Positions 11,257-21,806 of a stretch of 54,267 nt of DNA are shown piece after piece (within the stretch, counting starts at the first letter, position 1; the number at the start of each line of letters is the position of its first letter). The notes under the pieces are model-generated. The model was not told where the DNA came from, made no database searches, and was given only the letters and a program-made list of their open reading frames with translations. The stretch is from Gamarada debralockiae (Eukaryota; Ascomycota; Leotiomycetes; Helotiales; Hyphodiscaceae), in assembly GCA_002803225.1 (NCBI GenBank), contig NXFV01000228.1, positions 1-54,267 of the forward strand, read 5' to 3'. Position numbers and translations under genes: made by a program.

Positions 11257-12521
11257 TTACCCAGGAGCTGGTGTTTCTTGTTTCCGAAACCGGCCTTGCA
11301 TCCAGCATCGATACATCTTCAACTGCTTCGCTCTATTGACCAGCAATCGTCTGTCGACGCCTAGGTCGACGATCTCGAAGCCAGTGTGCTCATCTTGAGT
11401 TTCCTCGGCAGTTGGATCTTTCCCGCTCCATATCTTGACCAGTTCGTCTTTCTCGAAGAAATAAACTCTTGTGCCATCCCCTCTGATGTAGAAGTTTTCT
11501 TCTAGATATCTCCCCTTCTTGAATCGGACTTGTGCAAGATCTCCACGGCCGTAGTCTCGAAATAGAACCTCTCCGCCAGGTTTCAGGACTTTGTAGATAT
11601 TGCTCACAGCCTTCCTCCATTGACTGGGCGAAAGCGCAGAGAAGATGAATATCATAACCACGACATCCACGCTTGCCTCTCCCAGTCCAGGCGGTAGGTC
11701 ATCACCAGCAACATCCCACACATCAGCCTGTATATTTTTCCCACCATCATACATCTCATTCTCCCTAATAACCTGAACCGCCTTCTTGGAGAAATCGCAC
11801 GCATGGATCTTCAAATGCGGGTTCTGGTTGTGTTTGAGAATCGGGAACGCGGTATTACCTGCGCCGGCACCGACTTCTAGGAGGGTTGTTGGGGGAGAGG
11901 AGGCTGATGTGATGCGTGAGAGGATAGGGAATTCTTGTTGCAGCCATTTACGGTCTTTGAAGAAGTTTGCGGTGTTGTTTTTGTAGAAATTGTTCCACCA
12001 TTTGGCAGGGTCGGAGTTGAATCTATCTTTGTGGGCGTTAGCTTTAGTCTCGAGAGCAGGTTTCAAGATGAGGTGGAAATGGAATTGCATTTTCAGATAG
12101 GAGCGAAAGACATTGCTGATTTGTTTCGTTCATGGGCTAGTAACCTCAGATGAACTATGCATTATTTCAAATCATCAGGATGCATGGGAAGAGGAAAGAA
12201 AGAGAGGGGAGAGTTACTTTTGTCAAAATCCGACACAGGTGCTTCGCGTTGCTTTGCATATTGTAGCTCTGCATACTCTTTGTAAGTATCGTCAGTCTCT
12301 ACATGATCCCATGCATTGAACTCGTAGACATTGTCCTCTTCACTTAGGTAGCGAGACCCGAATTGAAAGGGGTCGCTCCTTTTGAGGTTGTTTCCCGGAT
12401 CGTGTGATAGATGTGGTGGTATTTGTGCGGGAGGATCAGTTGCTGCTGATGAGTCTTGGACTGTTAATGAGGACAGGTCCTCAACCAGGACAGTCTCTCC
12501 ATTGCTTTGACTTGGCTCCAT
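11257..12521 (-). CDS. trm140: tRNA N3-methylcytidine methyltransferase, Trm140/METTL2 type
   Basis: SAM-dependent enzyme expected to make m3C at position 32 of tRNAs. Exons are 12218-12521 and 11257-12041, joined across an intron of about 176 nt (12042-12217); the total is 362 residues. The N-terminal exon has the family segment around DPFQFGSRYLSEEDNVYEFN and AWDHVE. Exon 2 starts at NAHKDRFNSDPAKWWNNFYK, followed by FFKDRKWLQQEFP, which are family landmarks. The SAM-binding loop is LLEVGAGAGNTAF. Further motifs are ADVWDVA, VLKPGG and FRDYGRGDLAQVRF. The start at 12521 is the first Met of the conserved N-terminus. It is divergently paired with COQ10. The intron is long for this window, so an additional short intron or another acceptor is possible. 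Confidence 0.9.
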
Positions 12522-12835
12522 CGTGTATTGTCACGAGGATTTGTCCCGGTTGAGCATAGCAATTGTGCGAAGATTATCGAAGAAGAGCGGGAAAGTCGAG
12601 CGAATTTTTTTTTCTTGAGCTCCGAAGGCGGTGAAGGGAAATTCCTCGGCAGATCACAGCTCGAAATTCCGGCGCTCGTTTTTAGGACCCTCTCTATCTC
12701 TATCGATGACCTCACGGATCGACGAACCATTTATGGCCCTCTTAATGTTTACTGTCATTCCAATTTTCATGAATCACATTCTTGTATAATATTTTCCCTT
12801 CTCTCCCAGTTCTTTCCCCTTCAGCTACTTTCACT
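12522..12835. promoter_or_regulatory. Shared divergent promoter of trm140 and coq10
   Basis: These 314 bp separate the start codons of two oppositely oriented housekeeping genes. The stretch contains a T-run near 12605 and pyrimidine-rich tracts on the coq10 side (12790-12830), typical of fungal leaders. No specific operator was identified. Confidence 0.6.
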
Positions 12836-13579
12836 ATGTCAACCAAAATCCTCCGTTCCTTCCCTCGAGCCAAAACACTCCACTCCTTCAGACCAGCTCA
12901 AAGAAGCTTCATAACCTTCCCAGGAACCGAACCTCAATCTCTCTCAACCACTCGGATTCTCCCCTACAACTCGAACAGTCTCTACACAATCATTGCAGAC
13001 GTAGACAGCTACTCCACCTTCCTTCCTTACTGCCTCTCCTCACGCGTCACGAAATGGTCTGCTCCAGACGCAAACAAGAAGCGATGGCCCTCAGAAGCAG
13101 ATCTGAAAGTCGGCTGGGGCGGCTACGAGGAAACGTTTACATCGCGTCTATTCTGCGTCCCCGGTTCCATCGTCGAGGCTTTGGGCGGAGAAGCCGTCAC
13201 CAACATCCCTGACTCGCAACTCTCCCACCACAGCGAAACTCTCAACTCACCAGCACAAGCCAATAATATATTCCAAACAATCACAACACGCTGGACGGTT
13301 AAGCCCTTTCATTATAAGCCGCCCACTGGGAGACCGCAAACAGATAAAACGGAGCATCCGCTGAGGGAACAAACTGAGGTGCATTTAAGTCTGGATTTCC
13401 AGTTCTCCAATCCGATTTATGCGGCTTTGAGTAAAGCCGTGGCGGCTAAGATTGCTGGCGTTATGATTGAGGCTTTTGAGCTTAGGGCTAGGAAGCTGTT
13501 GGATGGACCGGGGGCGAGCGTCCTGGTGGATGGTCCGAAGGGGGTGTTAGGTGAGGAGAAGAAGGTTGAGGCTTTGTGA
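12836..13579 (+). CDS. coq10: Coenzyme Q-binding protein COQ10, mitochondrial START-like protein
   Basis: Predicted mitochondrial lipid chaperone that binds ubiquinone and is needed for normal respiration and Q biosynthesis in yeast. It is one exon of 247 residues. The N-terminus is rich in Arg, Ser and Thr with few acids, as in a matrix-targeting presequence. The START/polyketide-cyclase-like core follows: LPYNSNSLYTIIADVDSYS, FLPYC, then a glycine-rich beta hairpin (VGWGGYEETFTSRL). The end (HLSLDFQFSNPIYAALS, then the final helix with MIEAFELRA) is characteristic. The start at 12836 is chosen over an in-frame ATG at 12782 because it begins the presequence. A roughly 30-residue insert (about 120-150) is common in filamentous fungi. 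Confidence 0.93.
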   Translation: MSTKILRSFPRAKTLHSFRPAQRSFITFPGTEPQSLSTTRILPYNSNSLYTIIADVDSYSTFLPYCLSSRVTKWSAPDANKKRWPSEADLKVGWGGYEETFTSRLFCVPGSIVEALGGEAVTNIPDSQLSHHSETLNSPAQANNIFQTITTRWTVKPFHYKPPTGRPQTDKTEHPLREQTEVHLSLDFQFSNPIYAALSKAVAAKIAGVMIEAFELRARKLLDGPGASVLVDGPKGVLGEEKKVEAL

Positions 13580-15470
13580 GGACATACATGGGAAGGCGTT
13601 TTGGGAGGTGTTAATATAGACGGGAGCCCTGGATAGAAGATCCAAGCTGTGTACGAGTACCTGGGCGCTAAAATAGAAGTCATCGGAGTACCTGGGCCAT
13701 TTTGCACTTCCAGTCATATCGGACTTTCTTGATGGTGCATATGAAGGGAAAGGATGGACGCATTGGCTACTCTACATAATGTCATCGTGACACTGTGTCC
13801 GGTACGGGTAGCTCCTCGCTGAAGTTTTGAGAACAATTTCCAAGCTGAATGACAAGCTTAGGTTTCAATGCCCCTTTAGAGTTTGGTGGTAGTTCCATCT
13901 GGATCATACACACTCCCGAGATCTTCTGACCTATTCACTTCCAAGGATTTCTTCGAAAAATTCACTCTTTTGAAACTAGCGAAATAGCCTCTCCTCCACT
14001 TCGAAACCTTTTCCCTTTCCTTCCTCAACCTCGCAACAACTTCCTCAACTCCTCTTCCCCACACCACCTCATCTTCTCATACTCTCCTCACCTTCTCCTA
14101 CAACCTAACACTTTGCATGACCAACATCGTCGTAAGTCATACAAGATCTTCATGCTCTCCAATACTGACACCAGCTCAGTTTCAAATGGTGAAGCGCGCA
14201 GCTCTACGTCGGGCCGCCCCGGACTGGGACGACCTAAACATCAGTACATTTCACTTCTCTATCTGTCAAACAATTGCTAATATTCCCCAGATGACTATCA
14301 GTCTCGCCAAGACATCTAGCATGAAGCCACCCGTCAAATCACTTTAACCCCGGATCATGATCATGATCTGGACCAAGCTTTCAAGCCAGAGACTCGAGAC
14401 TATCCGGGAAACTAGACTAACCCCCGACTAAAGGCTCATTCGAAAATGCCGTTTATAAGTCTGGCGGACGATTTGGAGATGCCTTAAAGCGGTGCCTCTC
14501 CTATTCTACTCTCTATGTCTAGTAGTCAAGGATTGATCCGCAAGCAAGACCAGTGGTCTACTCACAAGAAGGTCGCTACCTTGATGTTATCGTACAACCC
14601 CAATATAACTGAAGATTTATATCGCAAGCGATTACCCGCCAAGTTAAACGGCCCTACTAATAAACTACGCATCAGAGAGACTCTCGTGGCTATAATAGCA
14701 ACGAAATCATACGTTTAGGCGAAGACCTATAAATATAAAATACAAATCCTCCTGTAAGTCTTGATTAGTTCACCATTATTCAAAAGTCTTATTAGCTAAT
14801 CTATTTTACTTTATGTAGCTTCTTTCTCTGTTCTGCTTTGTTCATGGACTTTCAACGCTTCCCTATTACTACCTTCGACGAGTTTCTTAATTTCCTTGAA
14901 GCTTGTGTAAACGATAATCCTTCAATTGTAGCATAGTTCTGGGAGAAAATCCTTAGCGCCGTTATCGATATATAATAGATATATGAAGCACAGTAAGTAA
15001 TTCTCAGCTAGCCCTCTCGTATTTAGATTCTGATACTGATATTTCAATAGACTACAACCCGTCTAGGCCGACTAAGACTTCAAAGGACTAATGCAGGACT
15101 TCTTCTTATTCTATTTCTATCATATCCTAGCCTCTATGTTCCTGAACTGTGTACCGCACGATTCCTCTGAGAATTCGCAAGACAAATGGGAGGAATGGAA
15201 AGACAGAGTGTTTGCGACTATGAAAGGTCTCTTGAACAACGCTGATCTCATTCCATATACCCCTTAACTTGATGGTATCCCATGCAAGATGGTCGGTACG
15301 AATCGCCAAAGCTTTTGGAAGAATCCGCGCATTTCTTTTCTCGTAGTTGAACTAGTTTAAATTAGGCTAGACCCGAATGACTCAGAAAGGATTCCTGACC
15401 ACAGCTTATCTAACCTATCACGCATCAACCATAACTTGAGCCCAACAATTCCCTTCTCAACCTTTTCGCT
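13580..15470. other. Intergenic with a degraded coding relic
   Basis: Except for the relic at 14160-14450, the interval has only short, unsupported frames (for example 14515-14718, 67 codons, no recognised domain). The segment 14750-15100 is T/A-rich and looks non-coding. Confidence 0.5.
14160..14450 (+). pseudogene. Relic of an unidentified protein-coding gene
   Basis: A reading frame around 14180-14240 (KRAALRRAAPDWDDLN) is followed by an intron-like stretch with GT near 14251 and CAG at 14291. It continues as DYQSRQDI, then hits TAG where the flanking text suggests Trp, and goes on in frame as HEATRQITLTP until a second stop. Two stops in an otherwise protein-like frame suggest an inactivated gene. 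I do not recognise the family. Confidence 0.35.
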
Positions 15471-16275
15471 ATGCTCAGGCTTCCAAGTCTGCAAGCCCTC
15501 AAGGCTCTTCGCAATCCCTTCCGTAGCCCCCTCCCTAATCCTCTCCGCGGTCCTCTTCAGACGCGCCATCTCTACACTGCACCAGCTCCGTTCTCCGGAC
15601 CTCCAAGTTATGCGACTCTCGCTCGGCGCTTCTCTGATTCGAGTCCAAGTCCAATAAGCTTCTTCGGCCAGAAGAGAGCACAAGAGGCCATAGAACGTGG
15701 TGAATATGTCGACATTCATGACGTTGGCGGCACGGACCCCAAGGACTATGATGTCTTGATCATGGATATGAACAACGAAACACTACAATCTGAAATTTCG
15801 GAACTCATGGGCATATCATACCTCAAGGAAGCGATGAAAGATGAGGCTGATAAGGTGGCTCGAGAAATTCGTGGTTTTCTCTACGGCCGGAAGTTCCGCC
15901 CAATACTTCCATGTGTCCTTAGTATTGATGATAAGTCTCATTGGGTTTTCTTTGTTGTGGATAGTGGGGCCCCATTGACGTACATCTCATCTCAGGTAAG
16001 TGTTCATCAACATAGGAAGAATGCCTTAGCTACTAACTCAACTCTAGGTAGCACAAACCTTCGGTCTTAACTTGAACTACGACCCTTGGAAGGCTAAAAT
16101 TGCTGGACACCTCCACCCAATCTATATGTCACCGTCGGATTCACACTTTTCAACTATAAATGTTCTTGGCCAAGACTTCTGTAGCCTCAATAAAGTTCGT
16201 TCTTGGGAAGACGATGACGCTCGGACAGTAACATATTACATTGGCAAGAAGGCGTGGAAGGTTATTCCTTACTAG
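15471..16275 (+). CDS. Retropepsin-like aspartic protease-fold protein with a probable mitochondrial presequence
   Basis: Two exons (15471-15995 and 16048-16275) around a 52-nt intron with a TACTAAC branch site give 250 residues. Residues 1-55 are Arg/Leu/Ser/Pro-rich with almost no acids, as in a mitochondrial targeting sequence; processing near an Arg around 50 is plausible. The middle is acidic and helical. The C-terminal 95 residues look like a retroviral-type protease: a hydrophobic strand running into the active-site loop (WVFFVVDSGAPLTYIS, Asp at about 164), a flap-sized stretch, then the second hallmark, hydrophobic-hydrophobic-Gly before Asp (INVLGQDF, Gly at about 216). The spacing of about 52 residues suits a retropepsin. 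No gag, RT or integrase is nearby and the gene has an intron, so it is not part of a retrotransposon. Activity would require a homodimer. Function and substrate are unknown. Confidence 0.7.
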
Positions 16276-16502
16276 TTACCTATGAGGCTGTTATCGGTGT
16301 CTATGGAGGCTTTGCTTGGTGTCTATAAAGGCTTTGCTAACCACGAGTGGCAATATGTAATCGGCCAGATTGCACTTATTGATTGTCACGGTTCCTAACT
16401 GTCCTGCGACCTTGGGGCGCCAGGACCGCGGCCTCGAGTCATATCTTGTCGACGTTCCATTTATGGTCTCCATTGACATCGGCAAAGACAAAGTCCTTTC
16501 GA

Positions 16503-18743
16503 TCAAGTCATCGAGCAAATCAAAGGAGCACACGCCATCTGTATGTCTTCTTGGATCAAAAGCTGACTCTCTGGCTTCCTTGCACTTTTAAATATGGCTG
16601 CATATCTCCGATCATCTTCGGCTATTCTCGGCGGCAACGGTTTATTTGCCATGGCTTTCTGGACTTCGAAGTGGATCGGATGCAATGGACCGGCGTACTC
16701 GTTGGCATTCCAGCGACGGTCCTTATTTGTGTCAATCGAGTCGAGGATACTCTCGACGAGGTGGATTGGCAGCCCGAAGGTTCTGCAGTGGTCCAGCGCC
16801 TCGCCTGGTGAAATGCGCAGTCGATCAGCTTTTGGAGCAACTTTAAAGAGATCATGGTAACATCTCTCGCCTGCAGTCATTGGTGAGATAACATACGTCG
16901 CCATAATTTGCAGCATGTGTAGCGGCAGCTCTCGCTTTGGCGGAAGCTTATCGTAATGCGAGAGGAGCGGTGATTTGATGAGCGAGGTAATTTCATCTCC
17001 ATGTTGAGGAATCCGACTGAGGGATTTCCATCCCTTCTGAGACTTGTCATTCATAGCCGCTGGCTGAGAGGCACCAAAGATTATACGGCCTTTCTTGTAT
17101 AGAAGAATTGATTTCCTTGGTTATCCTTGATCTCCGACCCGCCTTTAGGTAGTCCCGTCTGCTGATCAATCTTGCTGCTGAAGCGAGGATCTTTTCGTAC
17201 CGCTCGGCAGGTGTGGTGATCCGCGAAGATATTTCCTCAAGAATCTAGTCTTCTGTCCCAACTAGGAGGTAATACATGCGAGACGTCATCATCTGGATTA
17301 TAGAAACGCGCCGGTTGCACAGTGCTTTCGGTCTCCGTGTCAATATCGACATAGACATTGCGTTGGTACCTTCGGTCCAAGGAAACCAAATCCAAGTATC
17401 AGGAAGGCCCACATTGATAAGATCACCGGAATAGAAACTCTGGACACCGTTGGCTCCGATCTGTATCATGGCAAGTTGTTTCTAGACCTCATCTCCCAGA
17501 TCGTACGGGAGAGTGTTGTGGTAAAACTTAACTACAAAGTCTGCCTTCATTCTTCCAAAGTCCAGTTCTACATCAAGAGTTGACCCTATGCAGTTTTCAT
17601 ATATAATTAACCTCTAGACTTTGCCATGAATCCCATTCGGAACGTTGCCTTCGGCGGCAAGCTCCAGTCATCTATTGTTTTCGTCGGTTCCCAAGAGTCG
17701 GTAGATGCTTTCCATCCCATAACAGAAAAATCGATTGACCCAAAAGTAGGGTCGACTGGTCCTTGGGTTGTTCCTTGATGAAGCTGAAAAATTATTGAAG
17801 ATAAAGTAGATCGCTTCTTGCTTTGTGCCGCCCCTGCTGATGGTATGGGGTATCGACCAGCCTCCAGGATACAGGCAGAGTATTCATCGTCCTTGCTGTA
17901 TTTCATAACTGGATCATACGGAAGAATGCCAGGCAAAGCCTGTGCTATCACCGCAGTCAGAAATTGATATCCCCAATTTTTGAACAAGGAAATGGCCCAT
18001 GGGTCAAATTCCGTCGAGGTCGGTTACGCCGGGCTCATGATTGAATTTTTCTTCTCCAGTGTTACCAAAGGCTTAGACTCTCCCGTCAGTCCCGTGAAGG
18101 AGTCCCTTTGAACTGGTTTCTGCTTCGGATGGTTCTCTTCGGCTCAGCGTCCTTCAACTTGTCCTCAATGAGATCTGTATCTTTGCCTAGCTCAGTGTTC
18201 AACGACTTGTTCTCTGATCATATTTTGAAAAAGTTCCTCCAGTATCTCCGAATTATCGACAACGGAACGGACCACATCCTCCTTCATGGTTCCAAGTTGC
18301 ACTTCAAGAACTTTGAACAGCAGTTTCTCCATCAAGCCCAAGGCCTCCCTCTACCTGCACGCCAGCGAAGAAGGCTTTGATCACAGTAAGATTTTCCTTC
18401 AATCGATTCCGAATGCTGTCGCACTCTGATTTCGCCATGGTGAACCCAAAGTTCCGAAACAAAGCCTGCGAACCGCTGATATCCTGATAGTCATGTAGCA
18501 AGACTTTCAATCGGTTGAGAGTTGCGGAACAGCTCACGGTAAGACGTGCGATTGTTTCCACATGTTGAACTCGCATGGCTGAATGAAGATCATTTGGCCT
18601 GCAGTTATCCACCACGACACCGATTTCCCAGCAAATACCGCCCAATTCTCTGTAGTCTTCAGTTGCAGCCTTGTGCTGCTCCCACAAGTGTAGGCTAGCT
18701 GACCTGCCGCGACAAAGTCACCGACACTGAAACTGGAGGACAC
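16503..18743 (-). pseudogene. Decayed gene(s): SVGDF-type N-terminal helical domain and an EH/EF-hand-like C-terminus
   Basis: Minus-strand coding traces run from about 18743 to 16503 but switch frame many times. At 18740-18680 the family-type start SFSVGDFVAAGQLAY appears without an ATG (GTG instead). One base later a second frame continues (LWEQHKAATEDYRELGG); this N-terminal domain heads many filamentous-fungal STAND and related proteins. Further traces: LMEKLLFKVLEVQL near 18330-18290, DPWAISLFKNWGYQFL near 18010-17960, and a segment at 17470-17245. The last open piece (17054-16503, 183 codons) contains an EH- or EF-hand-like stretch (LRISPGEALDHC, SILDSIDTNKDRRW). At least four frameshifts mean it is not expressed as one protein. 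Whether all pieces belong to one gene is uncertain. Confidence 0.5.
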
Positions 18744-18757
18744 GCTGGGGGATATAT

Positions 18758-19054
18758 TTAGATGAGTATTGATTGAGAGAGTCTCGTGAAAGATAAAAGA
18801 ATGTTCTCAATTCTTGCCAAGGACTCTGGTTGGTGGTTGCACTTGATGCAACGATCGGATAATTTGCGTGTCTGGTCAAGCTCGTCGTCGATTAAGTTCG
18901 AGATGTCCGATTCGGCATCCGAGTAGTACTCTTCATCTTCATCCTCGTATTCTCCAACCTCGTACTCATCGTCGTTTGCATCTTCTTTGTTTTCTATGGA
19001 GTTCTCCACCTCACTTGCCTCTCCACTATACTCCCCATCGTCACTACTCTCCAA
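18758..19054 (-). CDS. Short acidic open reading frame, uncertain
   Basis: It encodes 98 residues with a very acidic first half (runs of Glu, Asp and Tyr such as EYEDEDEEYYSDAESD) and a CxxC-containing basic second half (CIKCNHQPES). It lies directly upstream of, and in the same direction as, the decayed SVGDF-type gene, so it may be a remnant exon of that locus rather than a separate gene. No domain is recognised. Confidence 0.25.
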   Translation of the reverse strand: MESSDDGEYSGEASEVENSIENKEDANDDEYEVGEYEDEDEEYYSDAESDISNLIDDELDQTRKLSDRCIKCNHQPESLARIENILLSFTRLSQSILI

Positions 19055-19261
19055 AATATCAACTTATTTCGCTTCCACGGTCTCGGGACAATTTTACGTG
19101 GTCCATGGCAGATGAGCGACTTATACGCTCATTGTTTTCATGGAGCCAAGATGAGCATTAGCCAGTAATTGCTCTCTTAACGAGAAAGACGGCATTAACT
19201 TAGCCAGTTACTAAAAGTTTCTGGAATCCAACATAGGAAATGAAATGTTGACTTTCCTCCT

Positions 19262-19402
19262 TGTTGCGCGGTCAGATTTGTAGAATGTGAAAGCAGCTTG
19301 ACATTTAGAGAATAGTGATCCAATGGCTATATATACAGCGAGTGACTCATGCCCTAGGCAACAGGGTCAAGTGGGTTATGACTTAGATGTTACGTTCCAA
19401 CA
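19262..19402. mobile_element. Solo LTR-like element, 141 bp, target duplication CTCCT
   Basis: The segment begins TGTTGCGCGG and ends CGTTCCAACA, with TGTTG/CAACA inverted ends. The 5-bp sequence CTCCT flanks it directly on both sides (19257-19261 and 19403-19407). A TATATATA stretch lies at about 19328. It differs from the LTR family at 2.3 and 3.6 kb. An alternative reading is a 3' LTR in minus orientation, because the right flank read on the minus strand (GGGAGGAG before TGTTGGAA) also resembles a polypurine tract. No internal retroelement genes follow, which favours a solo LTR. Confidence 0.65.
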
Positions 19403-19765
19403 CTCCTCCCATAATTAATTCGGAATCCAATTCTGCTTTTTCGCTCCGTGCGGCCTCAACTCTCATTTCAGCAACACAATACGCATCACTTTGGACGCGA
19501 AAAAGCTTCTTCTTCCCGCAACATCACTACCTAGCCTCTTCCACGGCCTTTCATGACCCTAGGAAAACATGACGCAGAGATAGTCTACTTTGAAGGTAGC
19601 TCCAAATGTGCAAAGCAAGTAGACGTTCTGAGGAGACGAATGCGCCTCATAGGGGTAGAGATTTAGTAGAAGAAAGTATATGCTTGTGAATAAGCGATGC
19701 AAGATGTTCATTTGTGGATGGTGGAGGAATTGTTGGCTTCCGACGTGAGGCTCTTTGTATACTGA

Positions 19766-20290
19766 TCAGATGCTAGTAAGGGTTTTGGTAAGTCGCTCTG
19801 TCACAATGCCTTGATCGAAAACATCGTTATCGCCAGAATAGGCCGAAGAACTGTTGTTGTCAGTGGCTGAGGAGGGCGTCCATAGCTCAGGCTGGACTGC
19901 AAATCGGACTGACGGGATTCCATTTGCTATGGGCTCCAGAGGTGATTCGCCCGTGCTCTTCTCAGCCAATTGTGCTGAAACGCTTCTCAGACTGTGCTCC
20001 AGTTCCTCGATACGGTTGATAACTAAGATCAACGTTAGTTTGATGCGTCGTTCTCCGTTAGATCCACTCACGTCTCTTCCTCCTCTTCCTCACTTGAAGT
20101 TATGGAATCCGACACTCTTGGGCCGAACGGTAACATCTGCAGGTTATTCAACAAATCTCTGACAATCCAATTGCACGAGTATGGCTGACTTTTGGCACGC
20201 AGAAATCCCAGGAATCTCGGATGGGATACATCTAATTTTCTTGGATCTGCACAATACACATGAATTTCGAGGTTGTTGTTCTCGTGTTTG
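19766..20290 (-). pseudogene. Zn2Cys6 transcription factor relic
   Basis: On the minus strand near 20280-20180 one frame reads a binuclear zinc cluster start (NSCVLCRSKKIRCIPSE) but with Ser where the fifth Cys is expected and a stop soon after. A second frame near 20100 gives the usual basic linker (LQVRKRRKRD). After a possible intron ending near 20025 comes the coiled dimerisation segment (VINRIEELEHSLRSVSAQLA). The frame ends at 19766 without the rest of a regulatory domain. The combination of linker and coiled coil is typical of fungal Zn2Cys6 regulators. Frame changes, a lost Cys and truncation show it is a remnant. Confidence 0.55.
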
Positions 20291-20322
20291 CTACATGATG
20301 TCGCTCCGAAGGCAATTTTCAA

Positions 20323-21806
20323 CGCCGGACAGCGAAATTGGTCATCACAAAAGCAATGGCGGTTTCTTATACTTCACACGATGGCTTGGCAACGACAATG
20401 GGAGATTGTGCAGGCAATGATCAGTCATCCAGTATTGTAAACCTCTCTTCGGTCTGTAATCACGCCCTGTCGTCCGAGTGCCGAGTCCGGCCGTAAGCTG
20501 CAAGACCAAAAAAGGGGTGTCACGTGCTCGGATTACCCAGAGAAGTTAAGAAATTCGGAGATCGGGAGGTCAAAATTGCACATCCCCAGTCGCGGTAGCT
20601 CTCTCTTATCTATTTCTTTAGATTTATACAGTAAGTAAAAAGCTGGCATCGGAAGAAGGGCTGATGCAGCTGCCCAATATCTTCAGGAACGCCTTTTCAC
20701 GCCTGTACTAGCCAGTCGGTAGTTTGCCATCCTATTTGAAACCCTCATTGATACAAGTGTACTCTCCCCTCCCCTAAATAAACTCTAGCGCGACCTTTAG
20801 GGACAATTTGTGGGCAGATTTCGCAGGGCGTCCAGCGAATCGAACATACTATAAATCGCCGCGCTCTTGAGTGGCAACGGTCCTGGCCTTGAGAACAGAC
20901 CAGATCTTGAACTCTGCACGAGACCAGCATGGGACTGTAGCAAATCAGAATAAGAGTTTTATGTCTCTAAACGCGAATAGTCACGCTAGGGTTTATTCAA
21001 GGGGGAGGGGAGGGGAGGGGAGAAGGTATTATTTCCAGACGTTTGCGAGACGACAGTGATATTTCCGTGACTTTTAGAATCTTGTCCGTTGGAAAGTTTC
21101 TAATGCTCATACGTCTCGATAGTCTGTCCCCGGGGCAGTTCTCTCAAGTGTGGCCACTTCCGAGGAAGTCATCTACAGCGATCCTCATCAAATATGAATA
21201 TTTTAAATACCCTATTGTATAATTAAGGAATAATTCGAGAATATCGCACTCCCCGAAATGGAGAACCTCTGTTGTTTGGATATTGGTCCCCTCAATATTA
21301 AGTTACCTGCGAAATTGAAAGAGTATGGAGATTGGCATTTGACCCAAGATGAATTAAGCCGGCTTGTACTGTACAGCGATAAATATTGGATATAGTGCAT
21401 ACGTTCAGAAAGGTGACTGACTAATACTAATTTCCATCTGAAAAGCCTGGCGGATTGCTTTGAAGTCTTATTTTCGTCTTCTAGGACTGTCTTACCGTAA
21501 TATTCAAAAAATTGCCCCGATCTCCGATTGATCATCACTGCGTTTAGCATAAAACCCTTTCATTTAGAGAAATCTCACAATCTGACCAGGATTATCGTAT
21601 TTGCCTTCGTATTTGTACTGGATGAAGTTGGTTGTGTAACAACCGATGCGGGGTTGTTTGAACTCAAAAGGGGCGCGTTTTCCACAGTTTTCTTCTCAAT
21701 TTTGCCCACGCCCTAACAAATTTCTCAAGTAAACCACCGAATTGAGTCCTGCTTGCTAACACCATTTGTTCTAAACTAGCACGACTCTCTTAAGCAAATC
21801 ACGAAA
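20323..21806. other. Intergenic, with an inverted repeat and the promoter of the repeat-peptide gene
   Basis: No gene is supported. The interval includes the imperfect inverted repeat at 20763-21015 and a G/A-rich microsatellite (GGGGA units, 21001-21022). About 100 bp before the start at 21807 there is C/T- and A-rich leader-like sequence. Confidence 0.5.
20763..21015. repeat. Imperfect inverted repeat (fold-back) about 250 bp long
   Basis: The left arm (20763-20805) reverse-complemented reads TGTCCCTAAA, then CGCTAGAGTTTATT, then GGGGAGGGGAG. The right arm (20962-21015) reads TGTCTCTAAA, CGCTAGGGTTTATT, GGGGAGGGGAG, in the same order with small gaps. The centre is unrelated. It looks like an old non-autonomous element or fold-back. 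No terminal target duplication was found. Confidence 0.5.

Noticed and set aside
15357..15719. 120-codon minus-strand frame opposite the retropepsin-like gene
   Set aside because: It overlaps the presequence region of a gene with a good intron and domain; it has no recognisable features.
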